The notes: generated from the sequence alone by a model not told the origin. A DNA stretch of 64,000 nucleotides from Saksenaea vasiformis B4078 (GCA_000697055.1 JNDT01002236.1:186001-250000); one strand, 5' to 3'; counted from the first letter of the stretch, positions 22,864-35,858 are shown. Made by a program: numbers and translations.

Positions 22864-23795
22864 CTACGGGAAATAGGAGATAAGAAGATGGCGATGTCGT
22901 TTGGAGTCCGAAACCCTATTGCGACGTCTCAATTTCAGCGAAAGATTATACTGTTGGTCTCCAAGTCAATGTTATGTGAGCCAATGATCGTGAAAGGTCT
23001 CCGTCACGCTATTCATCATTCTTGAAGACAAATATTTTTTTAAAGGACACTGTCATTGTTAACTTGGCATTAGTTTTGTTAAAGGCGTAGATCGTCCATT
23101 ACAAGAGTCCCAACATCATGAGCCCAAGAATAACACAGTACGTGCTTGGGTGCTCAAATAGATGCTGTCATCATGGATCACCAAAAAAAAAAAAAACACA
23201 GCTTTGTCAAGAACGTGCAACATCCACCAGGGATCCTTATTCTAAGAATTTCCTATGGGGTTGCTCGTCGCAAATAATGCGGAGACACATTGAATGCTTG
23301 GTAATTGGTTCTAGTTTGGCTTCAATCTATATACACTTTGCTACTAAGCCTAAGGTCGCTACTCCATCCCTTCGAACGTGGACCTGAATAACATATTTGA
23401 GGGGAGGCTGATCTAATTTTCCTGCTTGGGGAGAGGTTAGCCTGCGGAACTCCATCGTCCTTCCATGTGCTTTCACTTGCATCTTTTTACCTTTCGATGG
23501 TATCCCTATTTAATGAAGTACCAAAGAGCGCTGTAGGACTGTCAAACGTGCTATTCAGTGCCCCCTCCTGTCCGGCCCTGCTGGTCAATGAGAGGGAGGA
23601 GATAAATGAATGAGTACGCCATCTCAGATTGACACCCAGACCGGAACACAAAACTCAGAATCTCCGTGACCACGGAGCCGCAAACCATCTGATAAAGACA
23701 AACTTTGCTTTATTATCTAGTTGGATGACAAGGGGGGTTTGGGCGAAAAGGAGACGATTTACATTAACTATGATACAATAATTTAATTCTAATGT
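22864..23795. other. Spacer, nothing recognised
   Basis: No convincing open frame. A short A run lies near 23182-23195. The segment just left of 23796 is the 3' flank of the oxidoreductase gene. Confidence 0.4.
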
Positions 23796-25274
23796 TTACA
23801 TATCGACGTGTTCATCATCAAGAGGGGTCTTCATCCAATTCCAACCGGCGTGCGCATATACATTGTGAGGAATCGAACGGGCGCAGATCCACGATCCAAC
23901 GGCAACCAATTTCTCTTGAACAAATGATTGCATGACACCTTCTTTCTAAATATCCCGAAAGCATATCATGGTTAATAACAAAATGGAGGGAAAGCGTATT
24001 TCCTTTACCTTGCCAAGGATCATACGAATCAATGCCACATCTTTGCTGACGTAGGGTTCAATCTGGTCGTAAGTGGAACCCTCCATCAGTTTCATAATGG
24101 AAGTGATGGCTGCACGGCCCTGAGCCCATGCGTAATGGCCTGTCTTGACATCGGTGTGGTCCAGCACATCTCCCGCAGCAAAGATATGGGGGTATCGGTC
24201 ATCAAAGATTTGCAAGGTTGGCTTCACCTTGACGAAACCATTTTCTGCGATACTTTCCGGGGACAACGTGGCAAGGACACCGCTGTTGGCTGTCATACCA
24301 ATGCACAAAATCTAAAAAAAAAAAAAAAAAGAAAGACGCAGTCGGCTTTGAGTACTTTTCTTTTTCCGAGCAAGAGGGTACTATGCGTAGTAGTAGTAGT
24401 AGTAGTAGTAGTAATCATCAACTTACTGCAAGATCACCCTTGATAACCTGACCACCCCGAGTATGAACCTCCACCGGCTTGACTTCCAATGGGAAACCTT
24501 CCTTGGGTAAAATAGCCCGATCTCCGAGCACTTGGCGGACGCCGTGTTTTCTCAAGATACCATAAACCATTTTATCAACAGTGGTCTTGTAACGCTGCAT
24601 GTATCGTGTTCGTGAATGCATCAACGTGACACGTTTCTCCGGGTACATCTCCTTAATCTCTGCGGCCAATTCTTTATAACTCGGGAAATCAGCAACCATA
24701 GCCCAATCATTGAACCCTATCACTTTACCTGTACCGACAGCTCCACCACCGATGATAATAGGGCGTTCTGATCGTTTGATTGTGTCTTGATACTTCTTGA
24801 GCATTTCGATACCGCCCAGCTTGGTATCCACGTCAAAATGGCCTGGTGGGGGACTGGTGGTCCCTGTGGCGTATACCAGGTACTCGAAATCAACCTTGTT
24901 ACCAAAACCAGGGACCTCCCGGTCAAGTTCCACATGGTTCTTGTGCAATTTAACTGCACGAGCTCTGACCACCACGCCCTTGCGTTCATTACCGTCAAAC
25001 AAGTTATCATAGGGAACAAAAAGTTCGCGCTCAAAACCAGGAACCACGGCTGCACGAGGAAACGCGAAGACGTGATTAAAATGGCTACGTTCTTCAATAA
25101 TCACGATACGATGGGATTCCGAAGGAGCCTTCTCAAGCCACAACAAAGATGCACCGATGGCTAATGATGATATATAAAAATAGATAAGTATGCAACAGTC
25201 TTCCCCTGCTTGCTTGCTACTCTACCTGCACAGGAACCACCAATATAGACAATATTTTTCTGTTCTGTAGCCAT
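23796..25274 (-). CDS. AIF/FSP1-like FAD-dependent oxidoreductase
   Basis: Multi-exon. MATEQKNIVYIGGSCA with its continuation across a GTAGAG..TTAG intron forms the FAD dinucleotide loop. The NAD loop IIIGGGAVGTELAAE appears only when a 57-nt intron at about 24672-24728 is removed. The later FAD motif is PHIFAAGDVLDH. Other landmarks are FNHVFAFPRAAVVPGFE and LVYATGTTSPPP. The layout matches pyridine-nucleotide-disulphide reductases of the AIF/AMID/FSP1 (AIFM2) group, which act as NAD(P)H oxidases or quinone reductases at mitochondria or lipid droplets. The C-terminus is near DDEHVDM. The substrate is uncertain. One intron carries a TAG/GTA repeat. Confidence 0.88.
24384..24414. repeat. Intronic (TAG)n microsatellite
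   Basis: Perfect GTA/TAG trinucleotide run in an intron of the oxidoreductase gene. Confidence 0.85.
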
Positions 25275-25507
25275 TGTGAAAAGAATAAAGTAGACAAAAA
25301 AGGTTTTCTTTCGTTATCAGATCTTTTTTATAGTGTTTCTTCGTATTCCTTTTTTTTTGTATCACATCATCATTTCATTCACAGGTCGATCGGCGGATCT
25401 GCCGAAAGACTCCGAATTCCCCCGCTTAAAGTATTGGGATGAACCCCGCAACAAAAAGGATTTTATACACAACAGAAACAAAGAAAAGGTTTTGCAGAAG
25501 GTGTTGT

Positions 25508-27194
25508 CTATTGTTGTGGTAGAGGAGCATAAGGTTCGGGGCAACATGCATTTTTTACGCATGATTCTTTGATGCATCGAAGTAAACAGACGGTCGATGA
25601 CTATTTTTTTTTCGAGTTAGTTGTGTAATCCAGAAAAATGGGATGATGACAAAAACATTTACCTCTTGCTCGGACAAATCGACGAGGGTATCAGGATTTG
25701 CCAGTGCCAATTCTCCGTCAGACTCCTTTGCAACCATGAGTGTAGTAGCTTCTTCTTCATTCTTGTCTTCCTCATCTTCAATAAACTCGGGTTGAATGGT
25801 TGCCGAATGTACTCCATACTCATGTAAAATGTGCCGCATTTGGGTGGCAAGTTGCATATAATTTGATCGGTTTGTTAGACGGACATGCATCGATGCAATC
25901 AGTTTACTATCAGACAACTGCCAAATATGAAGCTCATGCACCGAAACAACGTCATCCATCTAACAACAAGGTAAGTCCTCAGTACCATGAATGCCGCACC
26001 TTTGTTTTTTATCTCGGAATTTTTTTACCTTTAAAAGATCATCCCGCACATCGTCAATTGGTACTGTACTCGGTACACCTTGCAATAGAATAATACTGGT
26101 AGCCCGCACTGAAAAAAAAGTAGATAAACTGAATATCGCTTGTAATTTCTTTGTTTTTCCTTCCTTACCCAGTGGCATTGCAGAAATGAAAATAATAATT
26201 GCAATAATTAGACTAAATGGATTATCAGTTTCAAAAAGCAACCGGTTTACCGTTGTTTTGTTTACCTTACTAACGGGTCCATATAGAATCGCCAACTAAA
26301 GGGCGTCAGCCATATAAATAGTGCTGAAGCAATAACACCGATGTTTCCCAAAGCATCACCAAGGACATGCAAAAATATCTAAAAAAAACATAGAAGATCT
26401 CAGTGCACATCCAAAAAAAAAAGAACCCTTCTTTTTTCATTGTAAATGCAGACCCCTTTCATATTAAGATGCCCGCCATCATGATGGTCGACCTCAATAT
26501 TTTTCTCGGTATCATGTTGGTGATGCTGATGCTGATGGTGCTGCTGTTGATGATGGTGATGGTGGTGGTGATGTCCATGGTCTAATAAGGTAGGTTGGAC
26601 AGGGTCTCAATTGCGGTTAACGTTTTTTTCTTTTTTTTTTTTTACCATGGAAGAGGACAAGCCCAAGTAAATTTCCTGCGAGACCCGCACAGCCTGTGAT
26701 CAGTACCATGACTGGATCAGTGATACGTTCAGGTTGGAAAAATCGTTCGATAGCATTAAGAAAGATAGTAAAACATAGAGCGAGTAAGAAAACACCATTG
26801 ACCAGTGCACCAAGGATTTCTGCCCGTTGCCATCCGTACGAGTATTTCGGATTCCAACGCCTCATCGCAGCCATCTACATACGTTACTGGTTACAATTGC
26901 ATTTGCTTTTTCGCAATCACTCACTTTGATAGCCCAAAGTGCTATAGCAAAACTTAGCATGTCATTCAACATATGAAAGGAATCGGCGATCTGTAAAAAA
27001 AAGAAATTGAAGTTGGAAGCTCGTTATTACGGATGTGTCGTCGTCGTCGTCGTCGTCGATGCTAATATCGAATTTACCAGCGCAAGCGAATGAACATAGT
27101 AGCCGATGATTACTTCCGCAAAGAATAGTGACCCATTTAGAAAAAGCATGAGCCATATTCTCGTTTGTCGTTTTAAATGAAAACAAGACACCAT
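25508..27194 (-). CDS. Cation diffusion facilitator (zinc transporter, Zrc1/Cot1/ZnT1-like)
   Basis: Multi-exon, start at MVSCFHLKRQTRIWLM (27194). Two metal-site HxxxD motifs are visible: ADSFHMLNDM in TM2 and HVLGDALGNI in TM5, as in zinc CDF proteins. Between TM4 and TM5 is a His-rich cytosolic loop (DHGHHHHHHHHQQQ). The C-terminal cytosolic domain has VPIDDVRDDLLK and VHELHIWQL. A last intron (GTAAAT..AATAG) leads to a Cys-rich tail with CIKESCVKNACCPE, as often seen in fungal zinc transporters. It moves Zn2+ out of the cytosol, into the vacuole or ER or out of the cell. Exons are separated by short introns, one of which holds a CGT repeat. Confidence 0.93.
27035..27060. repeat. Intronic (CGT)n microsatellite
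   Basis: TCG/CGT trinucleotide run inside the first intron of the zinc transporter gene. Confidence 0.8.
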
Positions 27195-27231
27195 TATCCT
27201 AGCATATCACTACAAAGAGGGGAAACTATAT

Positions 27232-27722
27232 TTACAAAGTAAAAAGAGATATTAAGAAGAAGGAAGAAAAAAGAAAGAAGAAAATAGACTGTAGCTTGAA
27301 TCTTTTAGTGCGTAATATAGGGGACCTTCGGGATGGGGGTTTCTTGGGGGGAAAGGCTGCTATTTCGTTTTTTTTAAGGGGTTCCGCCTCTTCGCCGCTT
27401 TTTATAGGTTCAGTTGCGAACGGATATACACGTACATCGAGATGATGCATTAAATTCAATTCTCCGTCCGTTTCTTTTTCCCATATGCGCACGCCTCATG
27501 GCGTAAAAGAAATCAGGGTGTCCCGTTGTTTCTGTACATTCCTTTAAAAGACCTTTATGGATCGGGCCCAAATCAGAACGCCTTCCATGCGCCCCAAAAA
27601 AAGGAGCAAAAGAAAAGAAAAAAACGCACACACACACACACACAAGATCCGGTCACTTGGTGTCTAGCAACGAATGTAACACCATCATGCACTTGCCGCA
27701 ACTTTGTATCGTCTGAGCCCAT
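27232..27722 (-). CDS. Possible small gene, model unresolved
   Basis: Starts plausibly at 27722 with MGSDDTKLRQVHDG. Protein-like frames follow in different phases: one with HKGLLKECTETTGHPDFFYA and one with DGELNLMHHLDVRVYPFA followed by EAEPLKKNEIAAFPPKKPPS. I could not find a splice pattern joining all three. It ends only about 40 bp before the zinc transporter start. A (CA)n run lies within it (27627-27644), probably in an intron. No family recognised. Confidence 0.3.
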
Positions 27723-27753
27723 ATCACGCAGTGCGCTATCTCCCTTTTATGTA

Positions 27754-30700
27754 TTATTTTAAATTTTCAGATGGACACTGCCCAGACTGCCCTGACACAC
27801 AGGTACTGCAATCTGCTCCACAGTCCGAATCTGCAAGTGCTCTATCATTATATACAACAGGTTTTTTCCTCTGATCTTCAAAGTAAACGATCTTGACAAA
27901 GTTTCCATAGTCACAGCCGAGCCCAGTACCACCTAATGGCACTACATGTCGTACCGCCGAAAACGGAAGCATCTCGCTTGCCTCGTCCATGTCATCCTCG
28001 TCACTATCGTGAAGATCGGGTTCGAACTTCTTCGCCACATGCCTTGGTCGCTTGTTATTACTGTCTCTCAGTAAACCCTTCCAAAAGCCTGTATGGTGGT
28101 GCTCTTTCTGCTCCTCTCTAATGAGCCCGTGTTCGAGATCGTGTGTCTCCACGGGTATCTCTAACGTAGGTTCTTGGTACTGCAATGATGCAAACCATAC
28201 TTCCCACTTGTTCGTCGCTGATTCACCCGCTGCTCGTTTCTGCCGAACACCTGCCAGTATCATATTATCGCAAAACACCAAATCTCGTCCAGCGAGCTGA
28301 TCAATTGTTCCCAGAAATGAAGGGATCATTTCTGTGGCGCTGCTACCTCCTAATTGCTCGATATCTATCAGCCCGTTTGTAGGCTGTTCCTCGGCAGACA
28401 CAGGTGTGTGTCGGCTAGGTCGGATATGTCGGAACATGCGCCGTGATGATGTTGACGGTGATGGTGATGGTGTAGTACTTGGAAGTGAAACAGATGACAG
28501 TCGCCGCCGCTCGGTTTTGGATGGTGATAATTCTGAGCCGCTCGACTCTTTCCACACGCGTTTGTACTGTTTGCGGTGGTAGTCCACACTACATAGGGCA
28601 CGGTTGTCATGATGGCCATCTGACCGCTCTAAGCGCCACACGTGGACTGTGTCATCTACCGAGCACGACGCGATCAAAAAACCGTTTCCGAAGCACGTGT
28701 CACACCCGCGACATTGGTCGGGCATGGACTCTACGTCGCAATACCGTGTGATCACCACTTGCGTAACTGATCCGTGATGACTGTTTCGTGAACGTCCGAG
28801 GTCATTCTTGTTATTTGGTTGGCGATTGTCGTAGGTCATTTCACTGATCTTGCTGAACTTCAGCAGAGGTCCTCCGATGTGGATTTCTGGTTGCACTTTT
28901 TTCTTCACGCCCCCTCCTCCGGCAGACAGTGTATGGAGTTTCTGCCCTGTTTCCATGTTCCACACTTTCCCCGCCCCGTCACTCGAGCCGGTAACAAGTA
29001 TACCGATACTTCCCACAGATATCTCAGCCGAAATTGCGGTAATAGCATGGCCGTCATGGCCGTCAATGGTATAAGCGCATGACCATGATGTTGAAGGAGA
29101 AGAAGAGAAACTGTCCTCATCCTCTGGGTCGTTTACGAGCTTACGTTCCCAGCATTTAACAATACCGTCCTTGGATGCTACAAATACCCATGTAACGCCG
29201 AGTTTTCGATGGGGTGGCTTGCATTCGACAACATGAAGCTGCGTAATATCCCGTCGACAACCGGAAGGAATGGTTTGGATGCATTCGCCTGAAACAATGT
29301 CCCATTCGCGCATCATACCGCTCTTGTGAACGGTTAAAATATAATTCTGTGATTGCTGGTCTTTTCCCTGTCGCGCTGCAGCTTCAGCAACAAGCGGATG
29401 ACAGTACTCGGCAACTGAACCAATGAATGCAAGCGAGATCACTCTATCCGCCGCAACTCGCTGACTATGAATAGTACGCGATGCACTACTTCCTCCTCCT
29501 TCAACGCCTCGCTTCCGTAATGTCGGCTTTCTCGCGTCTTCTTCCAACGTCAGTGATACCTCCGAATCTACATGCATTTCGCGCATCAAATGACCGAGTA
29601 ACATATTCCATACACGCACAGTGCCATCGTCAAAGCCGGCAGCAATCCACTTGTTGCTTTGGTCCACCTTGACACATCTAGCAGGTGGTAATCGTTTAAA
29701 GTGTGCAGTGCGGTTATGCTGTCGCTGCTTATGAATCTGCCATAGTTCCTGGTTCAATTCGGCCTCCGTAGCGCCACCTTTGAGTTGTCTGAAGCGATCT
29801 AATCGAGCGATCCATTTACCCCTAGAGGCGTCCCATACGATGATACGACCATCCTGGCCGCATGACACGAGGGTACTATCCTTTGCATTGCAATCCAGTC
29901 TGCGTATATCTGCTACATGCTTGCCTGTGAGTGTTTTGATTCTAACATTGCCGATATGTCGGTGTTGCTGCTGGTGAAATTGTTTCTGTGCAGAAATCGC
30001 GCCATGATGAACACCGTCTTCGTTGTAATCATTCAGTTTCAGTTCCTGTGCGATGCGACGAATGAGGGATGTCGGTTTCCATGGCAAGATTGGTGCGATG
30101 TAATACAACAGGCGCGACATGACGGTAACAAAGATCCTTCCTAACAAGGGTAGTAGCCATTCTTCACGTAAACGTGGCATCATCCACGTGATGATCCCAA
30201 TAAGGACAATGCACAGTATTAAAGAAGGCAAATTAATGCTCAGCAGCGACAGAAGTAGCCAATGTAGAGTTCCTAGAACAATGGATCCGAATGTCGATGT
30301 AGATTGGGAGTGGCTACTGACTTGGGACTGGAAGGCTTGCAGAACCAGTGCTTTTGCGTCGTAGTAATCTTCAAACTGTTGCATCCGTGACAGACCTTCC
30401 TGCATATCCTTGGATAGGATGACGAGATAGGGCGGATAAACCTGCAGCCACTCGGTTTCATGCAGAGGATTGACTGTGCCCCAAAATCGACTGGAAATGG
30501 CCAGGAGACGGGACCCTGTCTCGGTTATCAGGCTCTCACTGGATGGCGTTGCCATCGGTTGGCGCGGATAGTACGAACGGAAAAGTCCGAGCGTCAAGAT
30601 AACCAGACACAGCTGAACACAGAGTTAGGGCTTTATCTCTGTGTGACAATAACTTACAAGTAGTGCATTAAAAGCTCTGTGCGTTCTAAACTGTTTGCAT

Positions 30701-32376
30701 TCTGAACAAGACTTTGGTTGACTGCCGTCAGGTGGATCCTGCACTGGACAATAGTCCGACGCTGGATCAACTTCAACGTCACAGTTGGCCAGTTCGTGCA
30801 GGCGCTTGGACAGCTCTCTGTCTTCCAAATCGGCTAGCTGTGATCAAATTATAAAGTTCAGTACCACAGTATGGACCCATCACCTAATTCAGCTACAGTA
30901 CCTCGGCGCGTCTCACGTCAATGGCGAGAACAGATACGTAAAAGGTCAGTTGCATAAAGTAATCGACCAACAAAGCAATGGATGAAAACAGACAGAATTC
31001 CTTGACCACTGCAATATCCATTGCCATGCCGATACCCACAATAATAAGCTCGGCCATCAGCGTAGAAGTCATTGGTACACCCATACTCTGCAGCGCTGTA
31101 TTAAAAAAGAAAAGTTATAATTAGATCGTCTCCCTTTTTTTCTTTTCTGTTTGTTACGAAGGGAAAACACCTACCACGCCCGATTTTCTCTTTAACTTGC
31201 ATATCACATCCCGAACTCAGCGCAGCGTTTGTCAAAAGAAACACGTTTTCCACTGTAGCGGCGATTGTGATCAGCGGAGGGACATACCATGGTACCAAGT
31301 GGAGTTCAATCCCAAGACGGAAAAGAATGCCCAACGTGGTGACAAAACAAGCCAGTGACATGAATGCAGCTGCAAATCCAAGACCAAAACGGGATTTAAG
31401 CAAATGTGCCTTGCCGAATGAAAGGGATACGATCAGACAAACAGCAAGATAGACCAGACCAAACAAATACGTCTTAGACGGTAGATCGTATGGCAACAGC
31501 TTGAGCTTTTTTTTTTTTGGTTCAAACAATCATTAGTCATCAGGGTGCACATGCTGCGGATCATTTTTCTACCTTGTATTGTAATGTCTGCGCGTGGGTA
31601 TTCATCTGTTTTTGCCACCCCTTGGCCTCCACGTGGGCGCCATGAACCAAGTTCGGTATGCGAAGCTCGGTCGTTACTTCACGCCAGAGTGTATCCCATA
31701 TACGGTTGGTGTTTGTGTATGGCGTTTGTCGAAGAAAAACAGTAAGGATGATGGAATCGGCGGAGACGAAGCGACCACGATTATCAAGTGTCACATTACC
31801 AAACACCGACAAAGGGTGCATCGCCAATCCGGTGGCGTCAGAAACAGTGTCGATGTGTTCATTGATAGTTGTAGTCAAGTCTTCATCCTCCGACACGTTT
31901 GATTCACTGTTGCGCCAGAACTCGAGTGGCGAGTGGACAACGCACAGGCCGCGTTGGGCAAGGCATATGCTGGATAAGGAGGCAGGTTTTCCGTCCACCT
32001 GCACAAAAGTGGTTGCAAGCGCATTTTGTATTTTCAACGTTTGTGTCAAAAGATCTTTCGTGATCTGTTGTGAGGGTGCAGCGATGCGGATCTGTTGTGC
32101 AATGAGTGATGTTGAACGTGCATGTGAGGCGTTGTCCAATTGAAGATGCGGTGAAAATTGCCAGAATTGAGCGTCTATACGATCCAAAATAACTGATCGC
32201 GTTAAATCGAGACCGAGTGAATTGTAATGATGCAGAACAACAGGGTATGATAACATAGTAATGACGGCCAAAGAAAATAACAGCAAGGCTGTCGTTTGTG
32301 ACGCACACACCTTTCCATAAGGATAGAAATAAGTGGATAAGTGTGTGCGTAGCCTTCGTAAAGCCAATAGAGGCAT
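27754..32376 (-). CDS. SCAP: SREBP cleavage-activating protein (SCAP)
   Basis: Five exons give a protein of roughly 1,500 residues, near SCAP size. The N-terminus (MPLLALRRLRTHL, 32376) leads into a first membrane helix and a large lumenal loop. Next comes a sterol-sensing-type multi-helix block (around YDLPSKTYLFGLVYLAVCL, FVTTLGILFRLGIEL, PPLITIAATVENVFLLTNAA and FCLFSSIALLVDYFMQLTFY). The C-terminal half has about six WD40 repeats ending in WD or VW dipeptides (GRIIVWD, GTVRVWN, GMMREWD, GIVKCWE, GAGKVWN, DTVHVWR). SCAP escorts SREBP from ER to Golgi and retains it when sterols are abundant. In fungi the pathway also responds to hypoxia. No SREBP gene is in this window. Confidence 0.93.
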
Positions 32377-32956
32377 TCGTGTAAAACGACAGATATAAAA
32401 CAGAAAAGAGGAAAAGCAAAATGTAGTGTTGGGGAAAAAGTCGATGGGTGCGCAAAATGGAAGTTCGAAATTTCGAACCAGTGCAGCTTAAAAAGGCAAT
32501 TCACTTTTGAAACTGGGTTGAATTAGACGCTCAACCAACCATAGGCATCCACAGTGTTATTATTACTTTATCGCTGTTTTGCACCTCGTTTTCTGTTTCA
32601 GTTAAGAAATGGTGCGACAGAACTGAATAACTGCTTTGTAACCTTGTTCACATGGAGTTTCTGCAAAAAGGATACCCATAATGGACAGGGGCGACCCCCG
32701 ACCTTCCCCGCTAAATAGCCGACACAAATAAATAATCAAATAACAAAAAAAGAGCTGATAGGTACAGGGTTTGCAGAAGCATTATCTCGCTCTCTTTTTT
32801 TTTCTTTTCCTTCTAAAAAATATTTCAAGGGAAAAAAAAAGGGAATCTATAGATAGAAATTACGTTTATAGCATTGTTTATCCTTTTTGCATGAGTGGGT
32901 ACCGATAAAAATTTTTTCTTTGCGTTTAGGTCATGTTTTGTTACATTGAGTAGCAA
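32377..32956. other. Spacer, probable SCAP promoter
   Basis: Between the SCAP start and the arrestin stop, both on the minus strand. AT-rich with T runs near 32800 and 32840. No gene seen. Confidence 0.4.
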
Positions 32957-34425
32957 TCACGAGGCTCCTCTATTGCCAGGGACGGCTACTGAGTCGTAGG
33001 TTGGTAATGATCCCGAGAAACTGTACAAACGCCCAGATCGAACAGCCGTAGTATAGGAAGGTACACGCGACAGATCAATGCCTTGCCATGGTAACGGAGT
33101 CTCGTCATCGTATTCCTCCGCTCCGTCCGACACTGCTGTCCTTGCACGACTGGCGGCTTCATTCGGTATAGCAAGTGCTACAGACGGTGGGAGTCCGCCG
33201 GCCTCGATCAACGCTGCCACTGTACTAGGATCATAAGGTAACGATTTCCAAGCATCTTCGTAAGCTGGTAATGCATTGACATCTTCTTCCGGTGACACCG
33301 CGGCTATAATCACGGGAATGGCTGCCCTTAGCTCTATCATTCCCCGGATAAGAAATGGGCCACTCAGAACAAACGACAGGTTAGTATTCATTACCTGAGA
33401 TATGTCCGTCGGCATTGACAAGCGATACGGTAAATTTGATCTTGTGTTTAACTTTGATAAGATCACACAGAGAATCTGTCAATATCTGGCGAGCTTCAGC
33501 GTCAGGCACATGTATCAGTTCAGTCTTGGTCCATTGTCGTGTTGATGGATCAAATTGGTCGTCACGCACAAACTTGATGACCCGGCTTTCGGTCTTGGTG
33601 TGTTCCTCGGCAGAAAGGGTCGTATACTCTTTCAGGGAACATGACACGGCACGCACCCTTAAATCGGGTGCAATCGGTACCAGTGTAAATGTGACAGGAA
33701 TGACAGCTCCGAGATTAAACACTTTACTAGGAATGCTAATATCATAGGAGAGCTTATCCGTCCACACGTTCGAGATCATCACTGCTTGCGTCAGATCAAG
33801 TGACGAAGGCAACATCATGCGGCTCACGCGCACCGTTTTTTTGTCTGAATAATTGATCGAGAATGTTGGCCGTTCTGCAACTGCCTTTAAACGGTAGTAC
33901 ACCTGTCCCGATGGATGATCCACGCTCTCCGGCAGGTCGCCGGGTAAGGGCAATTCAAAATCCCTGCAAATCAAAAGGGCCGAAGGGTTTGTTTGTCATG
34001 AATGAGAGCAGAAAGGAGGCTTTTTTTTTACCATTTGTACTGGCCTTCAGCTAAATGGTATGCTTTACGGCTCCGGGGCATGAAATGCCATTCATGCTGA
34101 AGAATTGTTTTTTCCTCTTTGTGATGTCGTTGATGCGAGCCAGATCCTGATCAAAAGAAAGTTTAGTGAATTGTGTTGGCGGACATGTTGGTTTTTTTGT
34201 ACCTTCTGTCCAACCAACCTTGGCTTTGGCGAAAAACTTCAATGTAACAGATCTCACTTTTGTCGTCTCATGGCAGTCGAGCGTAACGGATCCTCGTAAG
34301 ATGACGCCTGCCGACTCATCTACAGAACCATGCAAGATGATGTGTTCGTTCTCCAAGTTAATTTTGAATTCACACCCATGGACAAATTGCATAGGGTGGG
34401 CAATGATGGCAGGTGAGTGTACCAT
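32957..34425 (-). CDS. Alpha-arrestin (ART/ARRDC-like trafficking adaptor)
   Basis: Four exons with clean junctions near 33378-33433, 33963-34031 and 34143-34202. The arrestin N-domain begins near the start (INLENEHIILHGSVDESAGV, RGSVTLDCHETTKVRSVTLK) and includes HEWHFMPRSRKAYHLAEGQY and DFELPLPGDLPESVDHPSGQ. The C-domain follows with IPSKVFNLGAVIPVTFTLVP. The tail is disordered and has LPAYE and LPTYD, forms of the L/P-P-x-Y motif that binds WW domains of Rsp5/Nedd4 ubiquitin ligases. The protein should act as an adaptor for ubiquitin-dependent endocytosis of plasma-membrane transporters. I chose the first Met after an upstream stop; an extra 5' exon is possible. Confidence 0.92.
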
Positions 34426-35054
34426 GTTTTTAATGGTGATAGTATGAACAAAATGGCAGATATCCTATTTCAGCAAATTGTTCATTGTCAGATTTGAGAC
34501 TATACAATTTTTCGTTATGTTTTTTTTTAAGTGAAACAATGCGCGCTTTGTGTGTCGTGTGGTCAGCATGATCGACGGAAAAACATTTACGATGTGTAAC
34601 AAAGTGATAATTCATGTGTGAAATATATTCATACTTCTTGTCGCAGCTGATATGGAGATATGCATTTATCGGTCCGTCTCCTTTACTGTTACCATATTGT
34701 GTCATAATGAAGTGCTCGTGTCAAGTTCAACCGATGATGAATAATTTCCACATTTCAAAATCATAGTGACACCAAACATGGTAATTAGTGCAGAAACCTT
34801 GCCAATAATATCATGCATCTGACTGAACAACAAAAGGGGCAAAAAGGAACAGCGCGTCTATGCCAATCATGATTGTAAAAATAATCCAGGTAGGAGTAGT
34901 CCAATGAATGCTAAAATGAAACTGGATAGCACGCTGCAGCTATCACTCTAAAACCAACTCCTTCCCCTTCCGAGGAAGAACAAATCATTTAAAAACATCA
35001 TGTGACGACTCTTTCATCTCTCAACTCTTTTGTCTCTATCTGTTTTTATTTTTT
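34426..35054. other. Divergent intergenic region
   Basis: Lies between the arrestin (-) and the hypothetical membrane protein (+). A 91-codon minus-strand frame (34430-34705) exists but resembles nothing I know and may be 5' leader or chance. Probable shared promoter region. Confidence 0.35.
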
Positions 35055-35858
35055 TTGTGTTCTATTGTTCCCCTCCCATTCCTTAGCGAAAGTCTCATCC
35101 CATTCGTTGTAATGTTTATGAATATATCCCATGCTTTACCTTTAGTGTGGAACTGTTTGACATATCCTGTAGAAACTACGGTCGTCATGACGTTGTGCAC
35201 CTTCATCGCACTTTGGTGCCTGAATGCTCTAGACGATTCAAACACCACCTCTACTCCAGTACGGAACGCAACGTCCGAGCAGACCAACGAGGACTTATTG
35301 GTCAAACAGTATTATCCTTCGGAAGGCCATCCGGACGAATATATCCATCCTTTTCACGTTGGCCCTACTTTACCCACCGTAGACGAAGTCTACGAATCCG
35401 ATATCTTTTTCCGACGAGCACCCATGCCCACTGCAAGCATGTCAACACCGATTCTCGGCCGACGTCGGGCGCATCCGCTTCCTGAACGTCTTGATTTCTC
35501 ATACAGTAACGTGCCATTCACGCCGGTACTATCACCTTCACTTTCGGTCTGTTCCAGTACGTCTGGGTCAAGTATAAGCACTGAATTGGAGACGCTGGCA
35601 CGTCGCCGTCACTCACGTGTGGAAGAAATGGTCCGACAATTCGAAACTGGTAGTTCTGGCCCACAACGGCGATACAGCATCGGTTGCGATTCTAATCGTA
35701 TGATGCAATCTGCAAAACCTAATATACGCAACAGAACATTCGGTTTTCAACCTGTAGTTGGTGCGTGGGAAAAACGGATTGCTGATGCCCTCAAATCAGA
35801 GATGGCAGGTAAAAAAGCTACAATAAAACAAAACGGGAACGAGGGCTGTCGTTATTGA
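35055..35858 (+). CDS. Hypothetical protein, one membrane segment and long disordered tail
   Basis: Uninterrupted frame of 267 codons; initiation could also be at 35112 (MFMNISHALPLVWNC). The N-terminal 60 residues are hydrophobic, with a membrane segment around TTVVMTLCTFIALWCLNAL. The rest is polar and Ser/Thr/Pro/Arg-rich, with RRAPMPTASMSTPILGRRR and a helical patch RRRHSRVEEMVRQFE, and it ends with QPVVGAWEKRIADALKSEM. Amphipathic Arg-Arg-x-Ser sites suggest kinase targets. No family recognised. The long open frame with ordinary codon use supports a real gene. Confidence 0.6.
   Translation: MCSIVPLPFLSESLIPFVVMFMNISHALPLVWNCLTYPVETTVVMTLCTFIALWCLNALDDSNTTSTPVRNATSEQTNEDLLVKQYYPSEGHPDEYIHPFHVGPTLPTVDEVYESDIFFRRAPMPTASMSTPILGRRRAHPLPERLDFSYSNVPFTPVLSPSLSVCSSTSGSSISTELETLARRRHSRVEEMVRQFETGSSGPQRRYSIGCDSNRMMQSAKPNIRNRTFGFQPVVGAWEKRIADALKSEMAGKKATIKQNGNEGCRY

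Noticed and set aside
24660..24730. Insertion of 19 odd residues in the NAD loop of the oxidoreductase
   Set aside because: It is a 57-nt intron read through by a six-frame translation; removing it gives the expected GxGxxG-type loop.
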